Assembly (NCBI RefSeq): GCF_003172895.1
Contig: NZ_QGKL01000042.1
Span: 682,001-746,000, forward strand
Reading direction: 5' to 3'
Source: Leucothrix arctica
Lineage (GTDB): Bacteria; Pseudomonadota; Gammaproteobacteria; Thiotrichales; Thiotrichaceae
DNA: 64,000 bases
The position numbers and the translations under genes are program-made. The notes under the pieces are model-generated. The model saw nothing but the letters and a program-made list of their open reading frames with translations. It searched no databases and was not told where the DNA came from. Numbering within the stretch: position 1 is the first letter of the stretch; each line of letters begins with the position of its first letter. This document shows, in pieces, positions 1 to 10,613 of this stretch.

Positions 1-464
1 TCCACTGAAAGATTGTCAAAAGAAATATCTTCTTCTTTGTGGATACCATGAGAAATAAAGTTAACAAGGTCCAAACGAGTCATCTCTTGCTTAGCAAGAT
101 AATAAACCGCATGTGATTCTGTTTCGCCAAAAATGGCTACAAGAATACTATCACCTGTTACTTCTTCTTTAGCCGACGCTTGAACATGGTATACCGCACG
201 CTGTAAAACGCGCTGAAAGCCGATTGTAGGACGACTTTCTCGTCCATCATCTTCCACTAAGATCGGTGTACTTTCTTCAATGTGACTTTCTAGATCTTGC
301 TGCAGTAATGGAATATTAATACCACACGCTCGCAAGGTATCTGCTGCCGAAGGGTTCTTTGTCATCGCCAATAGTAAATGTTCCACAGTCACAAATTCGT
401 GATGCTTCTCATTGGCTTCCCTAAATAGGCTATTTATCGAGTATTCAACTTCTGGACTCAGCAT
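1..464 (-). CDS. clpA: ATP-dependent Clp protease ATPase subunit ClpA (N-terminal part, cut by window edge)
   Basis: Only the first ~154 codons are present; the gene runs off the left edge. The translation begins MLSPEVEYSINSLF and continues with HEFVTVEHLLLAMTKNP, the start of the ClpA N-domain, which binds ClpS and substrates. A second repeat of the N-domain begins near RPTIGFQRVLQRAV. The AAA+ modules lie outside the window. ClpA unfolds proteins and feeds them into the ClpP peptidase in the cytoplasm. It lies 12 bp downstream of clpS on the same strand, the usual clpS-clpA order, so the two are probably co-transcribed. The start is the ATG at 464, the natural beginning of the domain. Confidence 0.95.
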   Translation of the reverse strand, partial: MLSPEVEYSINSLFREANEKHHEFVTVEHLLLAMTKNPSAADTLRACGINIPLLQQDLESHIEESTPILVEDDGRESRPTIGFQRVLQRAVYHVQASAKEEVTGDSILVAIFGETESHAVYYLAKQEMTRLDLVNFISHGIHKEEDISFDNLSV

Positions 465-476
465 AACTTAGTCTCC

Positions 477-797
477 TTAGGCCTCTTCCATGGTACATAA
501 CAAAGGGTGCTGGGACTCACGAGCATGCTCGTTCACCATAACGACTTTGGTTTCTGCAATCTCCCTAGTGAAGACTCCACAAACGCCTTTGCCTTTTTGG
601 TGCACGTTTAGCATGACTCGTGTAGAAGCCTCATGATCAAGACTAAAGAACACCATTAGTACCTCCACGACGAACTCCATAGGAGTAAAGTCGTCATTCA
701 CTAGTATAACGCTATAACGCTTTGGTTCTTTAACTTCTGGGCGGGATTCCTCTACCGCCAAACCAGAATCGTCATCTATCTCATGCTTATCTGCCAT
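477..797 (-). CDS. clpS: ClpAP adaptor protein ClpS
   Basis: 106 residues, the usual ClpS length. A charged, flexible N-terminal tail (about residues 1-25) is followed by the folded domain [20 protein letters not shown]. The N-D-D stretch and the later HQKGKGVCG segment correspond to the pocket that recognises N-end-rule residues and the face that docks on the ClpA N-domain. The family delivers N-degron substrates to ClpAP and blocks SsrA-tagged substrates. The gene sits immediately upstream of clpA and 28 bp downstream of icd on the same strand, so a shared transcript with either is possible. Confidence 0.97.
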   Translation of the reverse strand: MADKHEIDDDSGLAVEESRPEVKEPKRYSVILVNDDFTPMEFVVEVLMVFFSLDHEASTRVMLNVHQKGKGVCGVFTREIAETKVVMVNEHARESQHPLLCTMEEA

Positions 798-825
798 CGT
801 TCTTCCCAGCTCTCCGGAACTTTAT

Positions 826-2082
826 TTACATATTATCGATAATGCGATCACCGAACTCTGCAGTTGTTTGAACTATTGCATCATCCATTTCGTTCGCAAA
901 ATCGAAGGTTACTGTTTTTGCGGTTATAGCGCCAGAAATACCTTTTACTACAAGGTCAGCAGCTTCTAACCAGCCCATGTGGCGCAACATCATTTCAGCA
1001 GACAGAACAATAGACCCAGGATTTGCTATATTTTGCCCAGCAATCATAGGTGCAGTTCCGTGAGTAGCTTCAAATACAGCTATATTGTCAGACAAGTTAG
1101 CACCTGGTGCGATACCGATACCACCAACCTGAGCTGCTAGCGCATCTGAGATGTAATCACCATTCAAGTTCAGTGTAGCAACAACTGAGTACTTCTCAGG
1201 ATATAACAAGATATTCTGTAAGAACGCATCTGCAATCACATCATTAAGGATGATATCTTTACCAGTATTGGGGTTCTTAAAGGATAACCAAGGCCCACCG
1301 TCTAATAATGTCGCACCAAATTCTTTAACAGCAAGATCAACACCCCAAGCCTTGAATCCACCTTCAGTGAATTTCATTATATTGCCTTTGTGTACTATTG
1401 TAACAACTTCACGGTCATTATCGATAGCATACTGAAAAGCCTTACGCACTAAACGCTCTGTTCCTTCTCTAGAAACCGGCTTTACACCAATACCTGAAGT
1501 CTCCGGGAAACGAATCTTAGTGACACCCATTTCTTCTTGAAGGAATTTAATAACTTTCTCAGCTTCTGGTGTACCTTGCTCCCACTCAATACCTGCATAG
1601 ATATCTTCTGAGTTTTCACGGAAGATCATCATATTAGTTTGAGTCGGGTCTTTCAGTGGGCTCGGCGTACCTTCATAATAACGTACAGGGCGTAGACAAG
1701 TATAAAGATCCAACGTTTGACGAATCGTTACATTTAAAGAGCGCATACCGCCGCCAACAGGCGTAGTAAGTGGTCCTTTAATAGAAACAACATAATCTTT
1801 AATGACATCCAACGTCTCTTCAGGTAACCAAGTGTCACCACCGTATAGATTATTTGCCTTCTCACCCGCAAAAATCTCCATCCATTCGATCTTGCGATTG
1901 CCGCCATATGCTTTTGCTATAGAAGCGTCAATTACCTTCTTCATAACAGGGGTAACATCAGCACCGATTCCATCACCCTCTATAAAAGGAATAACGGGGT
2001 TGCTTGGTACGTTTAGTGAAAAGTCTGCGTTTGTTGTAATTTTTTCGCCTTGAGCAGGCGCAATAATATGCTGAAATCCCAT
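826..2082 (-). CDS. icd: NADP-dependent isocitrate dehydrogenase
   Basis: 418 residues, very close to E. coli Icd (416). It oxidises and decarboxylates isocitrate to 2-oxoglutarate with NADP in the TCA cycle. Visible landmarks are RSLNVTIRQ, whose Ser matches the regulatory phospho-serine of E. coli Icd, the [14 protein letters not shown] block, [14 protein letters not shown], the metal-binding region [18 protein letters not shown], and [18 protein letters not shown] near the cofactor site. The start ATG at 2082 follows a good AGGAG. Next to clpS, as in many gammaproteobacteria. If an AceK-type kinase exists in this genome the conserved Ser would allow control of flux into the glyoxylate shunt; aceK is not in this window. 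Confidence 0.98.
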   Translation of the reverse strand: MGFQHIIAPAQGEKITTNADFSLNVPSNPVIPFIEGDGIGADVTPVMKKVIDASIAKAYGGNRKIEWMEIFAGEKANNLYGGDTWLPEETLDVIKDYVVSIKGPLTTPVGGGMRSLNVTIRQTLDLYTCLRPVRYYEGTPSPLKDPTQTNMMIFRENSEDIYAGIEWEQGTPEAEKVIKFLQEEMGVTKIRFPETSGIGVKPVSREGTERLVRKAFQYAIDNDREVVTIVHKGNIMKFTEGGFKAWGVDLAVKEFGATLLDGGPWLSFKNPNTGKDIILNDVIADAFLQNILLYPEKYSVVATLNLNGDYISDALAAQVGGIGIAPGANLSDNIAVFEATHGTAPMIAGQNIANPGSIVLSAEMMLRHMGWLEAADLVVKGISGAITAKTVTFDFANEMDDAIVQTTAEFGDRIIDNM

Positions 2083-2306
2083 CTTATACTCCTAATTGTC
2101 TATTAAAATTCATTTCGCGAAAACCCTCGCTACAGAGACTAAGCCAACCCCCTAAAGTATCGCACAATGAATCCCCGTCATTATTTGTATTACTGATACT
2201 TATTCTGACTCTTATAATAAAATTCAATCATAAAACTAATCGTTTATATGACGGCATAATGCTTTAATATAGTCCCCCATTCACAAAATTCAATAGAGAA
2301 AAGAAT

Positions 2307-3299
2307 ATGAGTTATCACGTTTACGGCATTGGTAATGCACTTGTTGACATGGAATTTGAAGTAGAAGAAAGCTTTTTACAGGAAAATAACATCGAAAAAG
2401 GCTTAATGACGCTAATTGATGAAGAACAAAAATTAAAAATATCAGCGAATTTAACATCATCTTATGGCGTTAAAAAGCGTACAGGTGGCGGTTCAGCAGC
2501 AAATACCATCGTTGCCGTGAGTAACTTAGGTGGAAACTCTTTTTACGCGTGTAAGGTTGCAGACGATATTGACGGTAACTTCTACAAAGAAAACTTGGAA
2601 GAAGCGGGCGTTACAACAGCGCTAGGTGCGGTTAAGTCTCAAGGTATCACCGGTAATTGTGTTGTGATGGTGACACCTGACGCTGAAAGAACAATGAACA
2701 CGTTCCTAGGAATCACTTCAGACTTCTCTGCAGATGAACTAGACCTAGATGCACTTAAGAAATCTGAGTACATTTATGTTGAAGGCTACTTAGTTACGTC
2801 AGACACTTCTCGCAACGCAGTTATGGCTGCACGTAAAGTAGCGAAAGAGAATGGCGTTAAAACAGCAATCACTTTCTCTGACCCTGCAATGGTGACTTAC
2901 TTCAAGGATGGCGTGACTGAAATTCTTGACGGTGGTGTTGATGTTCTTTTCAGTAATGAAGAAGAAGCAACAACATACACAGGCAAAGATAACCTTGATG
3001 ACGCTATCGCTGAACTAGAGAAACTAGCAGGTACATTAGTACTTACACTTGGTGACAAGGGTGCTGTAATCATTAAAAACGGCGAGCGTGTTAAAATTGC
3101 TTCTGTTCCAACAACAGCTGTTGACACTAATGGTGCGGGCGATATGTTTGCAGGTGCTTACATGTTTGGTCTAACACACGGCTTTAGTGATCTACACTCG
3201 GGTAACCTAGCAAGCGAAGCAGCTTCAATTATTGTTTCTCGCTTCGGTACACGCCTTGAGAAAGCAGAGCAACAAACTCTGATCGCAAAATACTGCTGA
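2307..3299 (+). CDS. PfkB-family carbohydrate kinase, adenosine kinase-like
   Basis: 330 residues with the full PfkB (ribokinase) fold signature. The N-terminal motif [17 protein letters not shown] lies near residue 60 and the C-terminal motif [16 protein letters not shown] near residue 275, where the Asp of GAGD is the catalytic base. The opening [19 protein letters not shown] resembles bacterial proteins annotated as adenosine kinase rather than fructokinase, but substrate cannot be told from the motifs alone. It would act in the cytoplasm, phosphorylating a nucleoside or sugar with ATP. Divergent from icd across a 224-bp AT-rich gap. It lies 43 bp upstream of metG on the same strand and may share its transcript. 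Confidence 0.9.
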   Translation: MSYHVYGIGNALVDMEFEVEESFLQENNIEKGLMTLIDEEQKLKISANLTSSYGVKKRTGGGSAANTIVAVSNLGGNSFYACKVADDIDGNFYKENLEEAGVTTALGAVKSQGITGNCVVMVTPDAERTMNTFLGITSDFSADELDLDALKKSEYIYVEGYLVTSDTSRNAVMAARKVAKENGVKTAITFSDPAMVTYFKDGVTEILDGGVDVLFSNEEEATTYTGKDNLDDAIAELEKLAGTLVLTLGDKGAVIIKNGERVKIASVPTTAVDTNGAGDMFAGAYMFGLTHGFSDLHSGNLASEAASIIVSRFGTRLEKAEQQTLIAKYC

Positions 3300-3342
3300 T
3301 ATACTCCAACAGATACAAGCCGAAACAACACGGATATTGAAA

Positions 3343-5379
3343 ATGACTCGTAAAATTCTTGTAACCAGCGCACTTCCTTATGCAAATGGCCCGATACACA
3401 TTGGCCATATGGTTGAATATATTCAAACTGATATTTGGGCACGCTTCCAACGCTTGCGCGGCAATCACTGCTACTACGTGTGTGCGGATGATGCACATGG
3501 CACACCGATTATGCTGCGCGCTCAACAGGAAGGCATCACGCCTCAAGAATTGATTGATAATATGAATACGGAACACCGCGCGGATTTTGCGGGTTTCAAT
3601 ATCCAGTTCGATAACTACCACACGACTCACTCGGAAGAGAACCGTATTCTTTCAGAGCAGGTATACCTCGCGGCAAAAGAAGCAGGTCATATCGACACAC
3701 GTGTGATTAAGCAGGCTTACGACCCTGAAGCTGAAATGTTCCTACCCGATCGTTTCATCAAAGGTGAATGCCCTAAGTGTGGCGCAAAAGATCAGTACGG
3801 TGATAACTGTGAGGTCTGTGGTGCGACTTATTCGAATACCGAAGTTGTAAACCCATACTCTGTTGTGACAGGCGCAACACCGATTGAAAAAGACAGTGAG
3901 CATTACTTCTTCAAGCTAAGCAACTTTAAAGAGTTTTTAGAGAAGTGGCTAGCCAGCGGCTCAGTACAGAAAGAAGTCGTTAATAAAATGAATGAATGGG
4001 TTGAAGATGGCCTTTCTGATTGGGATATTTCTCGTGACGCGCCTTACTGGGGTTTCAAAATCCCGGGCACTGAAGACAAGTACTTTTATGTATGGCTAGA
4101 CGCGCCAATTGGCTACCTAGCTTCATTTAAGAACCTGTGCGACAAGAACGGCGAAAACTTCGATGACTACTGGGCGAAAGACTCAACAGCTGAAGTTCAT
4201 CACTTCATCGGTAAAGATATCGCTTATTTCCATACATTATTTTGGCCAGCACAGCTTGAAGCAGCGGGTTACCGTTTACCTACAAGCGTAAACTGCCACG
4301 GTTTCTTGAAAGTGAATGGCGAGAAGATGTCTAAGTCTCGCGGTACGTTCATTCAAGCACGTGTGTTCTTGAATCACTTACCTGCGGAACAACTTCGTTA
4401 TTACTTTGCTTCAAAGCTAAATAATACGATTGATGATCTTGATCTAAACCTAGAAGACTTCCAGCAGCGCGCTAACAGCGACCTAGTGGGTAAGGTTGTC
4501 AATATCGCTTCTCGTTGTGCTAGCTTCATCAACAAGAAGTTTGACAGCAAACTATCAGCTGAGCTACCAGACCCTAAGCTATATGCAAAATTCACAGCAG
4601 CTAGCGATGAAATTGCAGAAAGCTATGAGTCACGTCAGTACAGCCGAGCAATGCGTCAAATCATGGCATTGGCAGATCTTGCTAATCAGTACATTGATGA
4701 GAACAAGCCTTGGGTATTAATCAAGGACGAAGAAACTAAAGATCAAGTACAAGGTATCTGCACACAAGGTGTGAACATGTTCCGCGCCCTGCTTTGCTAC
4801 CTTAAACCTGTATTGCCTGAGCTTGCAGAAAACGCTGAAAAGTTTTTGAATGCAGGTGAAATGGATTGGACGTCAGCTCAATCACCATTGCTTAATCATG
4901 AGCTTGGAAAGTTTAAAGCACTAATGACGCGTATTGAACCTACACAGATTGAAGCGATGCTCGACGAGAACAAGCAAGTGTTGGAAGCGATTCAAGCGGC
5001 AGCAGCTGACAAACCTGAACTTAGCAAGCATTTGACTGATGACCAGATCAAACCTGAAATCACCTATGAAGATTTCGATAAGGTTGACCTTCGTATAGCA
5101 ACAATCGAAAAAGCTGATCACGTAAAAGGTGCTGATAAGCTACTTTGCTTAACGTTAGATATCGGTGGTGAGAAACGCCAAGTGTTTGCTGGTATTAAGT
5201 CAGCTTACGACCCTGAGTCATTAGTTGGCAAGCAAACAGTCATGGTGGCTAACTTAGCCCCGCGTAAAATGCGTTTTGGCATGTCAGAAGGCATGGTTCT
5301 AGCTGCAGGCCCTGGAGGAAGTGACCTATTTATACTTCAACCAGACCCTGGCGCTGAAGCAGGTATGAGAGTTAAGTAA
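3343..5379 (+). CDS. metG: Methionyl-tRNA synthetase
   Basis: 678 residues from the ATG at 3343 ([20 protein letters not shown]). An in-frame TTG two codons upstream is less likely. The class I signatures are the HIGH motif in PIHIGHM near residue 20 and KMSKSRGT near residue 331. A zinc knuckle with two Cys pairs (CPKC and CEVC) lies near residues 143-158. The last ~100 residues are a tRNA-binding OB domain starting [18 protein letters not shown], so this is the full-length dimeric form. It charges tRNA-Met in the cytoplasm. A perfect 10-bp terminator stem follows. Confidence 0.98.
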   Translation: MTRKILVTSALPYANGPIHIGHMVEYIQTDIWARFQRLRGNHCYYVCADDAHGTPIMLRAQQEGITPQELIDNMNTEHRADFAGFNIQFDNYHTTHSEENRILSEQVYLAAKEAGHIDTRVIKQAYDPEAEMFLPDRFIKGECPKCGAKDQYGDNCEVCGATYSNTEVVNPYSVVTGATPIEKDSEHYFFKLSNFKEFLEKWLASGSVQKEVVNKMNEWVEDGLSDWDISRDAPYWGFKIPGTEDKYFYVWLDAPIGYLASFKNLCDKNGENFDDYWAKDSTAEVHHFIGKDIAYFHTLFWPAQLEAAGYRLPTSVNCHGFLKVNGEKMSKSRGTFIQARVFLNHLPAEQLRYYFASKLNNTIDDLDLNLEDFQQRANSDLVGKVVNIASRCASFINKKFDSKLSAELPDPKLYAKFTAASDEIAESYESRQYSRAMRQIMALADLANQYIDENKPWVLIKDEETKDQVQGICTQGVNMFRALLCYLKPVLPELAENAEKFLNAGEMDWTSAQSPLLNHELGKFKALMTRIEPTQIEAMLDENKQVLEAIQAAAADKPELSKHLTDDQIKPEITYEDFDKVDLRIATIEKADHVKGADKLLCLTLDIGGEKRQVFAGIKSAYDPESLVGKQTVMVANLAPRKMRFGMSEGMVLAAGPGGSDLFILQPDPGAEAGMRVK

Positions 5380-5413
5380 AACGACTGAGAATATCTTAGT
5401 CATTTATCTTTAT

Positions 5414-5450
5414 AGGGCTAGAGTGCTGACAAAGCCTCTAGCCCTCTTTG
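5414..5450 (+). terminator. Intrinsic terminator after metG
   Basis: A perfect 10-bp inverted repeat, AGGGCTAGAG (5414-5423) against CTCTAGCCCT (5436-5445), is followed by a short T-rich stretch. It lies between metG and the convergent gene ending at 5475, so it may serve both directions. Confidence 0.75.
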
Positions 5451-5474
5451 ATTGTGATAAGCACTAAAGAACGA

Positions 5475-6101
5475 CTACTTAACTTTCTTCTTTTTAGCAC
5501 TAAGCTGCTCAAAACGCTCCAAGTCACTTCTATACCGCTTCTTTATCTTAGTTTTCTCGATAAGGTTCTCAGTAATCGCCTGCTGATAGACATGAAGATC
5601 ATCCAAAATAGTGTCTATTTTAATACCCAACATATTCTTAGTATTAGGGTTCACCATTCTTTCGTATCGCGCTTCTATATCAGATAACTTCTCCGATAAT
5701 TTTTTATGTCTAGTCTTCAAAATAGCAACACTGCCATCAGTCATCTCTAGTTTACTTTCGTAAATTTTAATTAACTCTTCTGTACTCGCAAACATAGCAA
5801 GTAACTGAGTATCTCTCATTTCTTGCAAGTCTTTACGTCTCTGCTCTTCCTTCTCAACCGCATCACGCGCTAACTTGATTTGATCGAGTTTGATTTTACG
5901 CTTGCGAGCTTCAGCTGATTCAATTGTTTCTGCGACCATTCCATTCTGGCGCAGCTTAGTATGACCACTCTGTGCCACATCAGGTGGGACCACATCGCTA
6001 TAGTAAACCTTGCCATCAGCATCCACCCAGCGATACAAGCCAGAATGTACAGGCAAAGAAGCGAGCATAATTAGTGCTGTTGTTAAATAAAGAATTTTCA
6101 T
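5475..6101 (-). CDS. Exported DUF4124-type coiled-coil protein (copy 2 of a tandem pair)
   Basis: 208 residues from the ATG at 6101. The signal peptide MKILYLTTALIMLASLPVHS is followed at once by GLYRWVDADGKVYYSDVVPP, the short DUF4124 domain (W-x-D-x-G-x-V-x-Y-S-D) that begins many gammaproteobacterial periplasmic proteins. The rest is highly charged (Lys, Glu, Arg rich) and reads as long helices or coiled coil, ending in a run of Lys. Function unknown. It is a paralogue of the gene just upstream (6136-6753), with the same architecture and 34 bp between the genes, so a tandem duplication in one operon is inferred. A TTG at 6125 is in frame but would place charged residues before the signal peptide. 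Confidence 0.85.
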   Translation of the reverse strand: MKILYLTTALIMLASLPVHSGLYRWVDADGKVYYSDVVPPDVAQSGHTKLRQNGMVAETIESAEARKRKIKLDQIKLARDAVEKEEQRRKDLQEMRDTQLLAMFASTEELIKIYESKLEMTDGSVAILKTRHKKLSEKLSDIEARYERMVNPNTKNMLGIKIDTILDDLHVYQQAITENLIEKTKIKKRYRSDLERFEQLSAKKKKVK

Positions 6102-6135
6102 TATAATTATTTTTATTAGCGACAAGACTGCGAAA

Positions 6136-6753
6136 TTATTCGCTTGCTTGTGTTAAGTCATCAAAACGTGAAAGCGTAGTTTTATACTGCTTTGTCAGTA
6201 TTTTCTTATCTGTTCTATTCAACAGTATAAGCGCTCTATAATCCGCCAACGTACTCTCTGCATTATCAATCTGGAGTGACAATGTCATCCGGTTCATTTC
6301 GCTCTTTGACGCTTTATGCTTCCTATGAAGTCTTTTCAGCTTCTGCACCAAGTTCTCTTCTCTAGCCGTAGAGATCTCAACACTCTGATCAATCAGTGAT
6401 AATTTGTTATTAAACGCACGCATTAACTCTCCGCGTGAGTCATACGTTGAAAGTAACATGTCATCTTTCTTTTTTTGTTCTTCTTCGACTAGCATAGCTG
6501 CCGTTTTTTCAGTCTCAATTTCTTTTTTCTTTTCGTGTACTTCTTGCTGACGCTTTAACTCTGCAGAAGAGCTAACCACTTCAGATTCGATACCATGCTT
6601 GTTTAAAGAGGTATGTCCTTTTTGAGCAATGGATGGTGGAATTTTGTCAGAAAAATGCACCTTCCCACTCTCATCAACCCAGCGAAATAAACTAGCATCA
6701 GCAGCAGAGCTAGCAAGTATAAAAATTAAAGCAGTAAGCTTAATAGAAGTCAT
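6136..6753 (-). CDS. Exported DUF4124-type coiled-coil protein (copy 1 of a tandem pair)
   Basis: 205 residues. The signal peptide MTSIKLTALIFILASSAADA precedes SLFRWVDESGKVHFSDKIPP, the DUF4124 domain, and then GHTSLNKHGIESE, which matches the GHTKLRQNGMVAE segment of the downstream copy. The remaining ~130 residues are charged helix. No enzymatic motif is visible. DUF4124 proteins are usually predicted periplasmic with unknown role. The two copies have diverged strongly outside the first 60 residues. The gene is divergent from uvrB, with a 105-bp gap. Confidence 0.85.
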   Translation of the reverse strand: MTSIKLTALIFILASSAADASLFRWVDESGKVHFSDKIPPSIAQKGHTSLNKHGIESEVVSSSAELKRQQEVHEKKKEIETEKTAAMLVEEEQKKKDDMLLSTYDSRGELMRAFNNKLSLIDQSVEISTAREENLVQKLKRLHRKHKASKSEMNRMTLSLQIDNAESTLADYRALILLNRTDKKILTKQYKTTLSRFDDLTQASE

Positions 6754-6814
6754 GATAATGGGGGGTTATAATTGTTAGTATTACGTTCCATCCTATCAAT
6801 AGAGACAGATTGGG

Positions 6815-6840
6815 TCATGCATATTCCGACGAATGCATGA
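6815..6840 (+). promoter_or_regulatory. Inverted repeat in the uvrB 5' region
   Basis: A perfect 8-bp inverted repeat, TCATGCAT (6815-6822) and ATGCATGA (6833-6840), ends 18 bp before the uvrB start. Its loop contains TCCGA (6825-6829), complementary to TCGGA at 6847-6851, which holds the likely ribosome-binding purines (GGAAAA). The two pairings could not both form in full, so this may be a small RNA switch or simply a DNA operator. No LexA-type site was seen here. Confidence 0.4.
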
Positions 6841-6858
6841 GCGCTATCGGAAAACCCT

Positions 6859-8874
6859 ATGACAACACGATTTGACCTGCACACAGATTTTCAGCCTGCT
6901 GGCGACCAGCCAACAGCTATAGCATCACTTGTGGATGGGCTTAATGACGGTCTTCTGCATCAAACATTATTAGGTGTTACAGGCTCAGGTAAAACATTTA
7001 CCATTGCCAATATCATTGAGCAAACACAGCGCCCCACCATCCTAATGGCTCACAATAAAACGCTAGCCGCACAGCTTTACGGGGAAATGAAAGAATTCTT
7101 CCCCAACAATGCTGTGGAATACTTTGTTTCTTACTACGACTACTACCAACCAGAAGCCTATGTCCCTGCTTCTGGTGTCTTTATTGAAAAAGATGCGTCG
7201 ATAAATGAACACATTGAGCAAATGCGGCTGTCCGCAACAAAGGCCTTAATAGAACGCAAAGACGTAATTATCGTTGCAACGGTCTCCGCCATCTATGGTT
7301 TGGGTAACCCTGACTCATATTTGAAGATGATACTCCACCTTGATCGCGGTGAAAAAATCGATCAGCGAAGCATCCTACGACGCCTCGCAGAATTACAGTA
7401 CACACGAAACGACATAGAACTGTCTCGTGGTACCTACCGCGTGCGTGGGGAAGTCATCGACGTCCACCCTGCTGACTCAGACATTGAAGCGGTCCGCATT
7501 GAACTATTTGATGATGAAGTTGAGAACTTAAGCTACTTTGATCCATTAACAGGAGAAGTGCTACGCAAAGTCCCTCGCCTCACTATCTACCCTAAGACTC
7601 ACTATGTAACCCCCCGTGAAACTTTAGTAGGTGCCGTAGATAAGATAAAGGATGAATTAAGAGAACGTCTTAAGGTACTTCATGCCAATGGACGTCTAGT
7701 GGAAGCACAGCGACTGCAAGAACGTACCCTTTATGATATTGAGATGATCATGGAAGTAGGTTATTGCTCAGGTATCGAAAACTACTCTCGCTACCTCTCA
7801 GGAAGACCTCCCGGCTCACCTCCACCGTGTTTATTCGACTACCTACCTGAAGAGGCTTTGGTTGTAATAGACGAGTCTCATGCGACCGTCCCGCAAATAG
7901 GGGCAATGTATAAAGGCGATCGATCAAGGAAGAATAACTTAGTTGAATATGGTTTCAGATTACCGTCTGCCTTAGATAACCGTCCCTTACAATTTGAAGA
8001 GTTTGAACGTTTAATACCTCAAGCTGTTCATGTATCAGCGACACCCGGTAACTATGAAAACGAACACAGTGACAATGTAGCAGAGCAAGTAGTCAGACCG
8101 ACCGGTTTGATTGACCCAACCATAGAAATTCGTCCTGTAGACTCTCAAGTTGATGATGTGATGTCAGAGATCAATATACGTGCGGCTAAAAATGAACGAA
8201 CGTTAATTACCACGTTAACTAAACGAATGGCTGAGGATCTTACCGACTACTTAATGGAACATGACATTAAGGTACGTTACTTACATGCGGACATTGATAC
8301 AGTAGAGCGAACAGAGATCATACGTGACTTACGCCTTGGTGAGTTTGACGCCTTAGTCGGTATTAACTTACTCCGTGAGGGTTTGGACATGCCCGAAGTG
8401 ACCCTTGTCGCCATTCTAGATGCAGATAAAGAAGGCTTCCTTCGCTCTGAACGATCTTTAATTCAAACCATCGGTCGTGCAGCACGTAATTCAGAAGGTC
8501 GGGCAATCTTATACGCCAACCGCATTACCAACTCAATGCAGAAAGCCATTGATGAAACAGATCGTCGTCGTGAGAAACAGATCGCGCACAACACAGCCAA
8601 TAACATCACGCCTAAAACTATCCATAAGCGCGTTGCTGACATCATGGAAGGCGCCTATAGCAAAGGTCGCTCTGGTGGCCGTTCGGATAAAGGCAAGAAA
8701 GTCGCTGAGTCAGAAACAGACTACCGGGCACTCACTCCTGCAAAAGCCATCAAGCTGATAGCCAAGTTAGAAAAGGATATGTTTAAGCATGCTAAAAACC
8801 TAGAGTTTGAAGAAGCGGCTAGAACGCGTGATGAGATCACCAAACTTCGAGAGCAAACCTTGTTAAGCGGCTAA
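6859..8874 (+). CDS. uvrB: Excinuclease ABC subunit UvrB
   Basis: 671 residues, normal for UvrB. The Walker A motif is [10 protein letters not shown] near residue 40. The damage-probing beta-hairpin region follows ([16 protein letters not shown], about residues 88-103). Helicase-like motifs include [16 protein letters not shown] and the late QTIGRAARN block. The C-terminal UVR domain ([19 protein letters not shown]) contacts UvrC. UvrB is loaded by UvrA at bulky DNA lesions and recruits UvrC for dual incision. In E. coli uvrB is LexA-controlled; no CTG-N10-CAG site is evident in the 105-bp upstream gap. A strong stem-loop follows the stop. Confidence 0.98.
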   Translation: MTTRFDLHTDFQPAGDQPTAIASLVDGLNDGLLHQTLLGVTGSGKTFTIANIIEQTQRPTILMAHNKTLAAQLYGEMKEFFPNNAVEYFVSYYDYYQPEAYVPASGVFIEKDASINEHIEQMRLSATKALIERKDVIIVATVSAIYGLGNPDSYLKMILHLDRGEKIDQRSILRRLAELQYTRNDIELSRGTYRVRGEVIDVHPADSDIEAVRIELFDDEVENLSYFDPLTGEVLRKVPRLTIYPKTHYVTPRETLVGAVDKIKDELRERLKVLHANGRLVEAQRLQERTLYDIEMIMEVGYCSGIENYSRYLSGRPPGSPPPCLFDYLPEEALVVIDESHATVPQIGAMYKGDRSRKNNLVEYGFRLPSALDNRPLQFEEFERLIPQAVHVSATPGNYENEHSDNVAEQVVRPTGLIDPTIEIRPVDSQVDDVMSEINIRAAKNERTLITTLTKRMAEDLTDYLMEHDIKVRYLHADIDTVERTEIIRDLRLGEFDALVGINLLREGLDMPEVTLVAILDADKEGFLRSERSLIQTIGRAARNSEGRAILYANRITNSMQKAIDETDRRREKQIAHNTANNITPKTIHKRVADIMEGAYSKGRSGGRSDKGKKVAESETDYRALTPAKAIKLIAKLEKDMFKHAKNLEFEEAARTRDEITKLREQTLLSG

Positions 8875-8895
8875 CTTTAAACAACACTTTCTAGC

Positions 8896-8941
8896 AGTAT
8901 GACTAAAGCTGATCACGCCACGGCTTTAGTCATGCTTTACC
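8896..8941 (+). terminator. Terminator-like stem-loop after uvrB
   Basis: A long inverted repeat has a perfect 11-bp core, ATGACTAAAGC (8899-8909) against GCTTTAGTCAT (8923-8933), extendable by three more pairs including one G-T. The T run that follows is weak (CTTTACC), so efficiency is uncertain. Confidence 0.6.
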
Positions 8942-9114
8942 CCACCTATAGTCAATAAAACAAAACAGATGAAGATTAGTGGTCAATCCGTTCATCTTGG
9001 AATCATTTACAATATCAACCCGTAAATCCTATTATTAGATCTCTAGTAAAGACTAGAGCTGGTAATAAAGTTACATAAAAATAATAATAACCCCCCTACA
9101 ATATGGACCCAACC

Positions 9115-9711
9115 ATGAAAACTATAAAAAAAATTGGTTTAGCAGTTGCTCTAATTCCTCTACTTGGTGCGATGTCAGCACACGCAAATATCTTTGAAGT
9201 GAACAACGCTAGCACTCAAGGTGGTGAATTCTTTGAAGACGTATTCTTTGGTGGCGCATTTGGCCAATCAGAAGCTGATGACTACTGTGGTACATCATCT
9301 AGCTGCACTGAAGACGACACATCTTGGAAAATATACGGTGGTTACAAGATTAATGACATGATCGATGCTGAAGTCGCTTATAACAGCATTGGCGATCTAA
9401 ACCGTGAAGGCGAAGCAGGAAGAGAAACGGCTGAAATCGATGCGCTATCTATCTCTGCGGTTGGTAAGTATGAAATTAATGACTCTGTTGAAGCATTAGG
9501 AAAGATCGGCGCAACGCGCTGGACTAGCAATAACAGCGACGGTGACGAAGATGGCTTCAGCATCAACTACGGCTTTGGCGCAAAAGTACGTCTAAACGAA
9601 ACAATGAAACTTCGTGCTGAGTGGGAGTCAATCTCTGACGTTGAGACAGCAGGTGGTAGAAAAACAGACGTTACAACAATGAGCCTAGGTATTGAGCTAG
9701 AAACACTATAA
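9115..9711 (+). CDS. Small outer-membrane beta-barrel protein (OmpA-like/OmpW-like porin fold)
   Basis: 198 residues from the ATG at 9115 (MKTIKKIGLAVALIPLL), with a clear signal peptide ending near SAHA. The mature part alternates short polar and aromatic strands: FFGGAFGQSEADDYC, WKIYGGYKINDMIDAEVAYN, SISAVGKYEINDSVEALGKIG, FSINYGFGAKVRLNETMKLR, then MSLGIELETL with a C-terminal beta strand. This is the pattern of an 8-strand OmpA/Opa-type membrane barrel without the peptidoglycan-binding domain. Two close Cys residues (YCGTSSSC) could form a disulfide in an outer loop. Function unknown beyond an outer-membrane location. An upstream in-frame ATG at 9103 only adds four residues. It is monocistronic, with a good terminator. 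Confidence 0.85.
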   Translation: MKTIKKIGLAVALIPLLGAMSAHANIFEVNNASTQGGEFFEDVFFGGAFGQSEADDYCGTSSSCTEDDTSWKIYGGYKINDMIDAEVAYNSIGDLNREGEAGRETAEIDALSISAVGKYEINDSVEALGKIGATRWTSNNSDGDEDGFSINYGFGAKVRLNETMKLRAEWESISDVETAGGRKTDVTTMSLGIELETL

Positions 9712-9730
9712 AACTCATTTGACCGATATT

Positions 9731-9767
9731 AAGAAAGGCAGCCTAAATGGTTGCCTTTCTTGTTTTT
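9731..9767 (+). terminator. Intrinsic terminator after the beta-barrel gene
   Basis: Stem AAGAAAGGCAGCC (9731-9743) pairs with GGTTGCCTTTCTT (9749-9761), with one G-T pair and a TAAAT loop, followed by GTTTTTG. It has the shape and position of a Rho-independent terminator. Confidence 0.88.
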
Positions 9768-9834
9768 GTCTATGCAACAAGCTGCTATTTCTAGTACATT
9801 ATCATTCTTTTGAAAAATGCTAGGAATGACTACC

Positions 9835-10533
9835 ATGGCACGCCAAATCGATCTTATCTCCCCTTCTATTCTTTCCGCTGACTTTGCTCGTCTTGGTGAA
9901 GAAGTTGATAATGTTTTACGCTCAGGTGCTGACATCGTGCATTTTGATGTCATGGACAACCACTACGTTCCTAACTTAACCATTGGGCCATTAGTGTGTG
10001 AAGCACTACGCAAGCACGGTGTAACAGCCGATATTGATGTCCACCTCATGGTGAAACCTGTCGACAGAATCATTCCTGACTTTGCTAACGCGGGCGCAAG
10101 CTACATTACCTTCCACCCAGAATCTTCTGAGCACGTTGACCGTACACTACAGCTCATCAAGAGCCATGGTTGTAAAGCAGGTTTAGTCTTTAACCCTGCA
10201 ACATCACTAGATGTACTTGACTATGTAATGGATAAGGTAGACATGATTCTACTAATGTCAGTTAACCCAGGTTTTGGCGGTCAATCTTTCATACCGGGTA
10301 CGCTTGATAAACTAAGACAAGCACGTAAGCGTATTGATGATTCAGGTTTAGATATTAGACTGGAAATTGATGGTGGCGTTAAGATAGACAATATTGCTGA
10401 AATAAAAGCCGCTGGTGCGGATACTTTTGTTGCAGGTTCTGCTATTTTTGGTGCAGCAGATAAGACTGATCCAAACCACTACGACACTGTTTGTCGTCAG
10501 CTTAGAGAGCAGCTAGCAACAGTCAGTTCATAG
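9835..10533 (+). CDS. rpe: Ribulose-phosphate 3-epimerase
   Basis: 232 residues from the ATG at 9835 ([20 protein letters not shown]). Two upstream in-frame ATGs exist at 9817 and 9826, but the AGGA at 9822-9825 is best spaced for 9835. TIM-barrel landmarks are [27 protein letters not shown] (metal-binding His and Asp), [21 protein letters not shown] and LEIDGGVK with the catalytic Asp. It interconverts ribulose 5-phosphate and xylulose 5-phosphate in the pentose phosphate pathway. In relatives rpe is often followed by gph and then trpE; here gph is absent and the trp leader follows directly. Confidence 0.97.
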   Translation: MARQIDLISPSILSADFARLGEEVDNVLRSGADIVHFDVMDNHYVPNLTIGPLVCEALRKHGVTADIDVHLMVKPVDRIIPDFANAGASYITFHPESSEHVDRTLQLIKSHGCKAGLVFNPATSLDVLDYVMDKVDMILLMSVNPGFGGQSFIPGTLDKLRQARKRIDDSGLDIRLEIDGGVKIDNIAEIKAAGADTFVAGSAIFGAADKTDPNHYDTVCRQLREQLATVSS

Positions 10534-10613
10534 AGGCATAAACAAACACGATTTACAGGCAAGACCCATAGGCGATTATCCCCGTGACAACATTAATCGG
10601 AAAAGTTAGACTC

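Noticed and set aside
832-843. ATTATCGATAAT palindrome resembling the sugar-acid operators
   Set aside because: It lies inside the 3' end of icd, encodes conserved residues (the IIDNM end), and lacks the GTTA/TAAC half-sites.
1250-2053. Plus-strand ORFs opposite icd
   Set aside because: Shadow frames of a conserved gene; no ribosome sites or recognisable protein features.
6754-6858. Expected LexA (SOS) box before uvrB
   Set aside because: No CTG-N10-CAG or close variant could be found in the gap.
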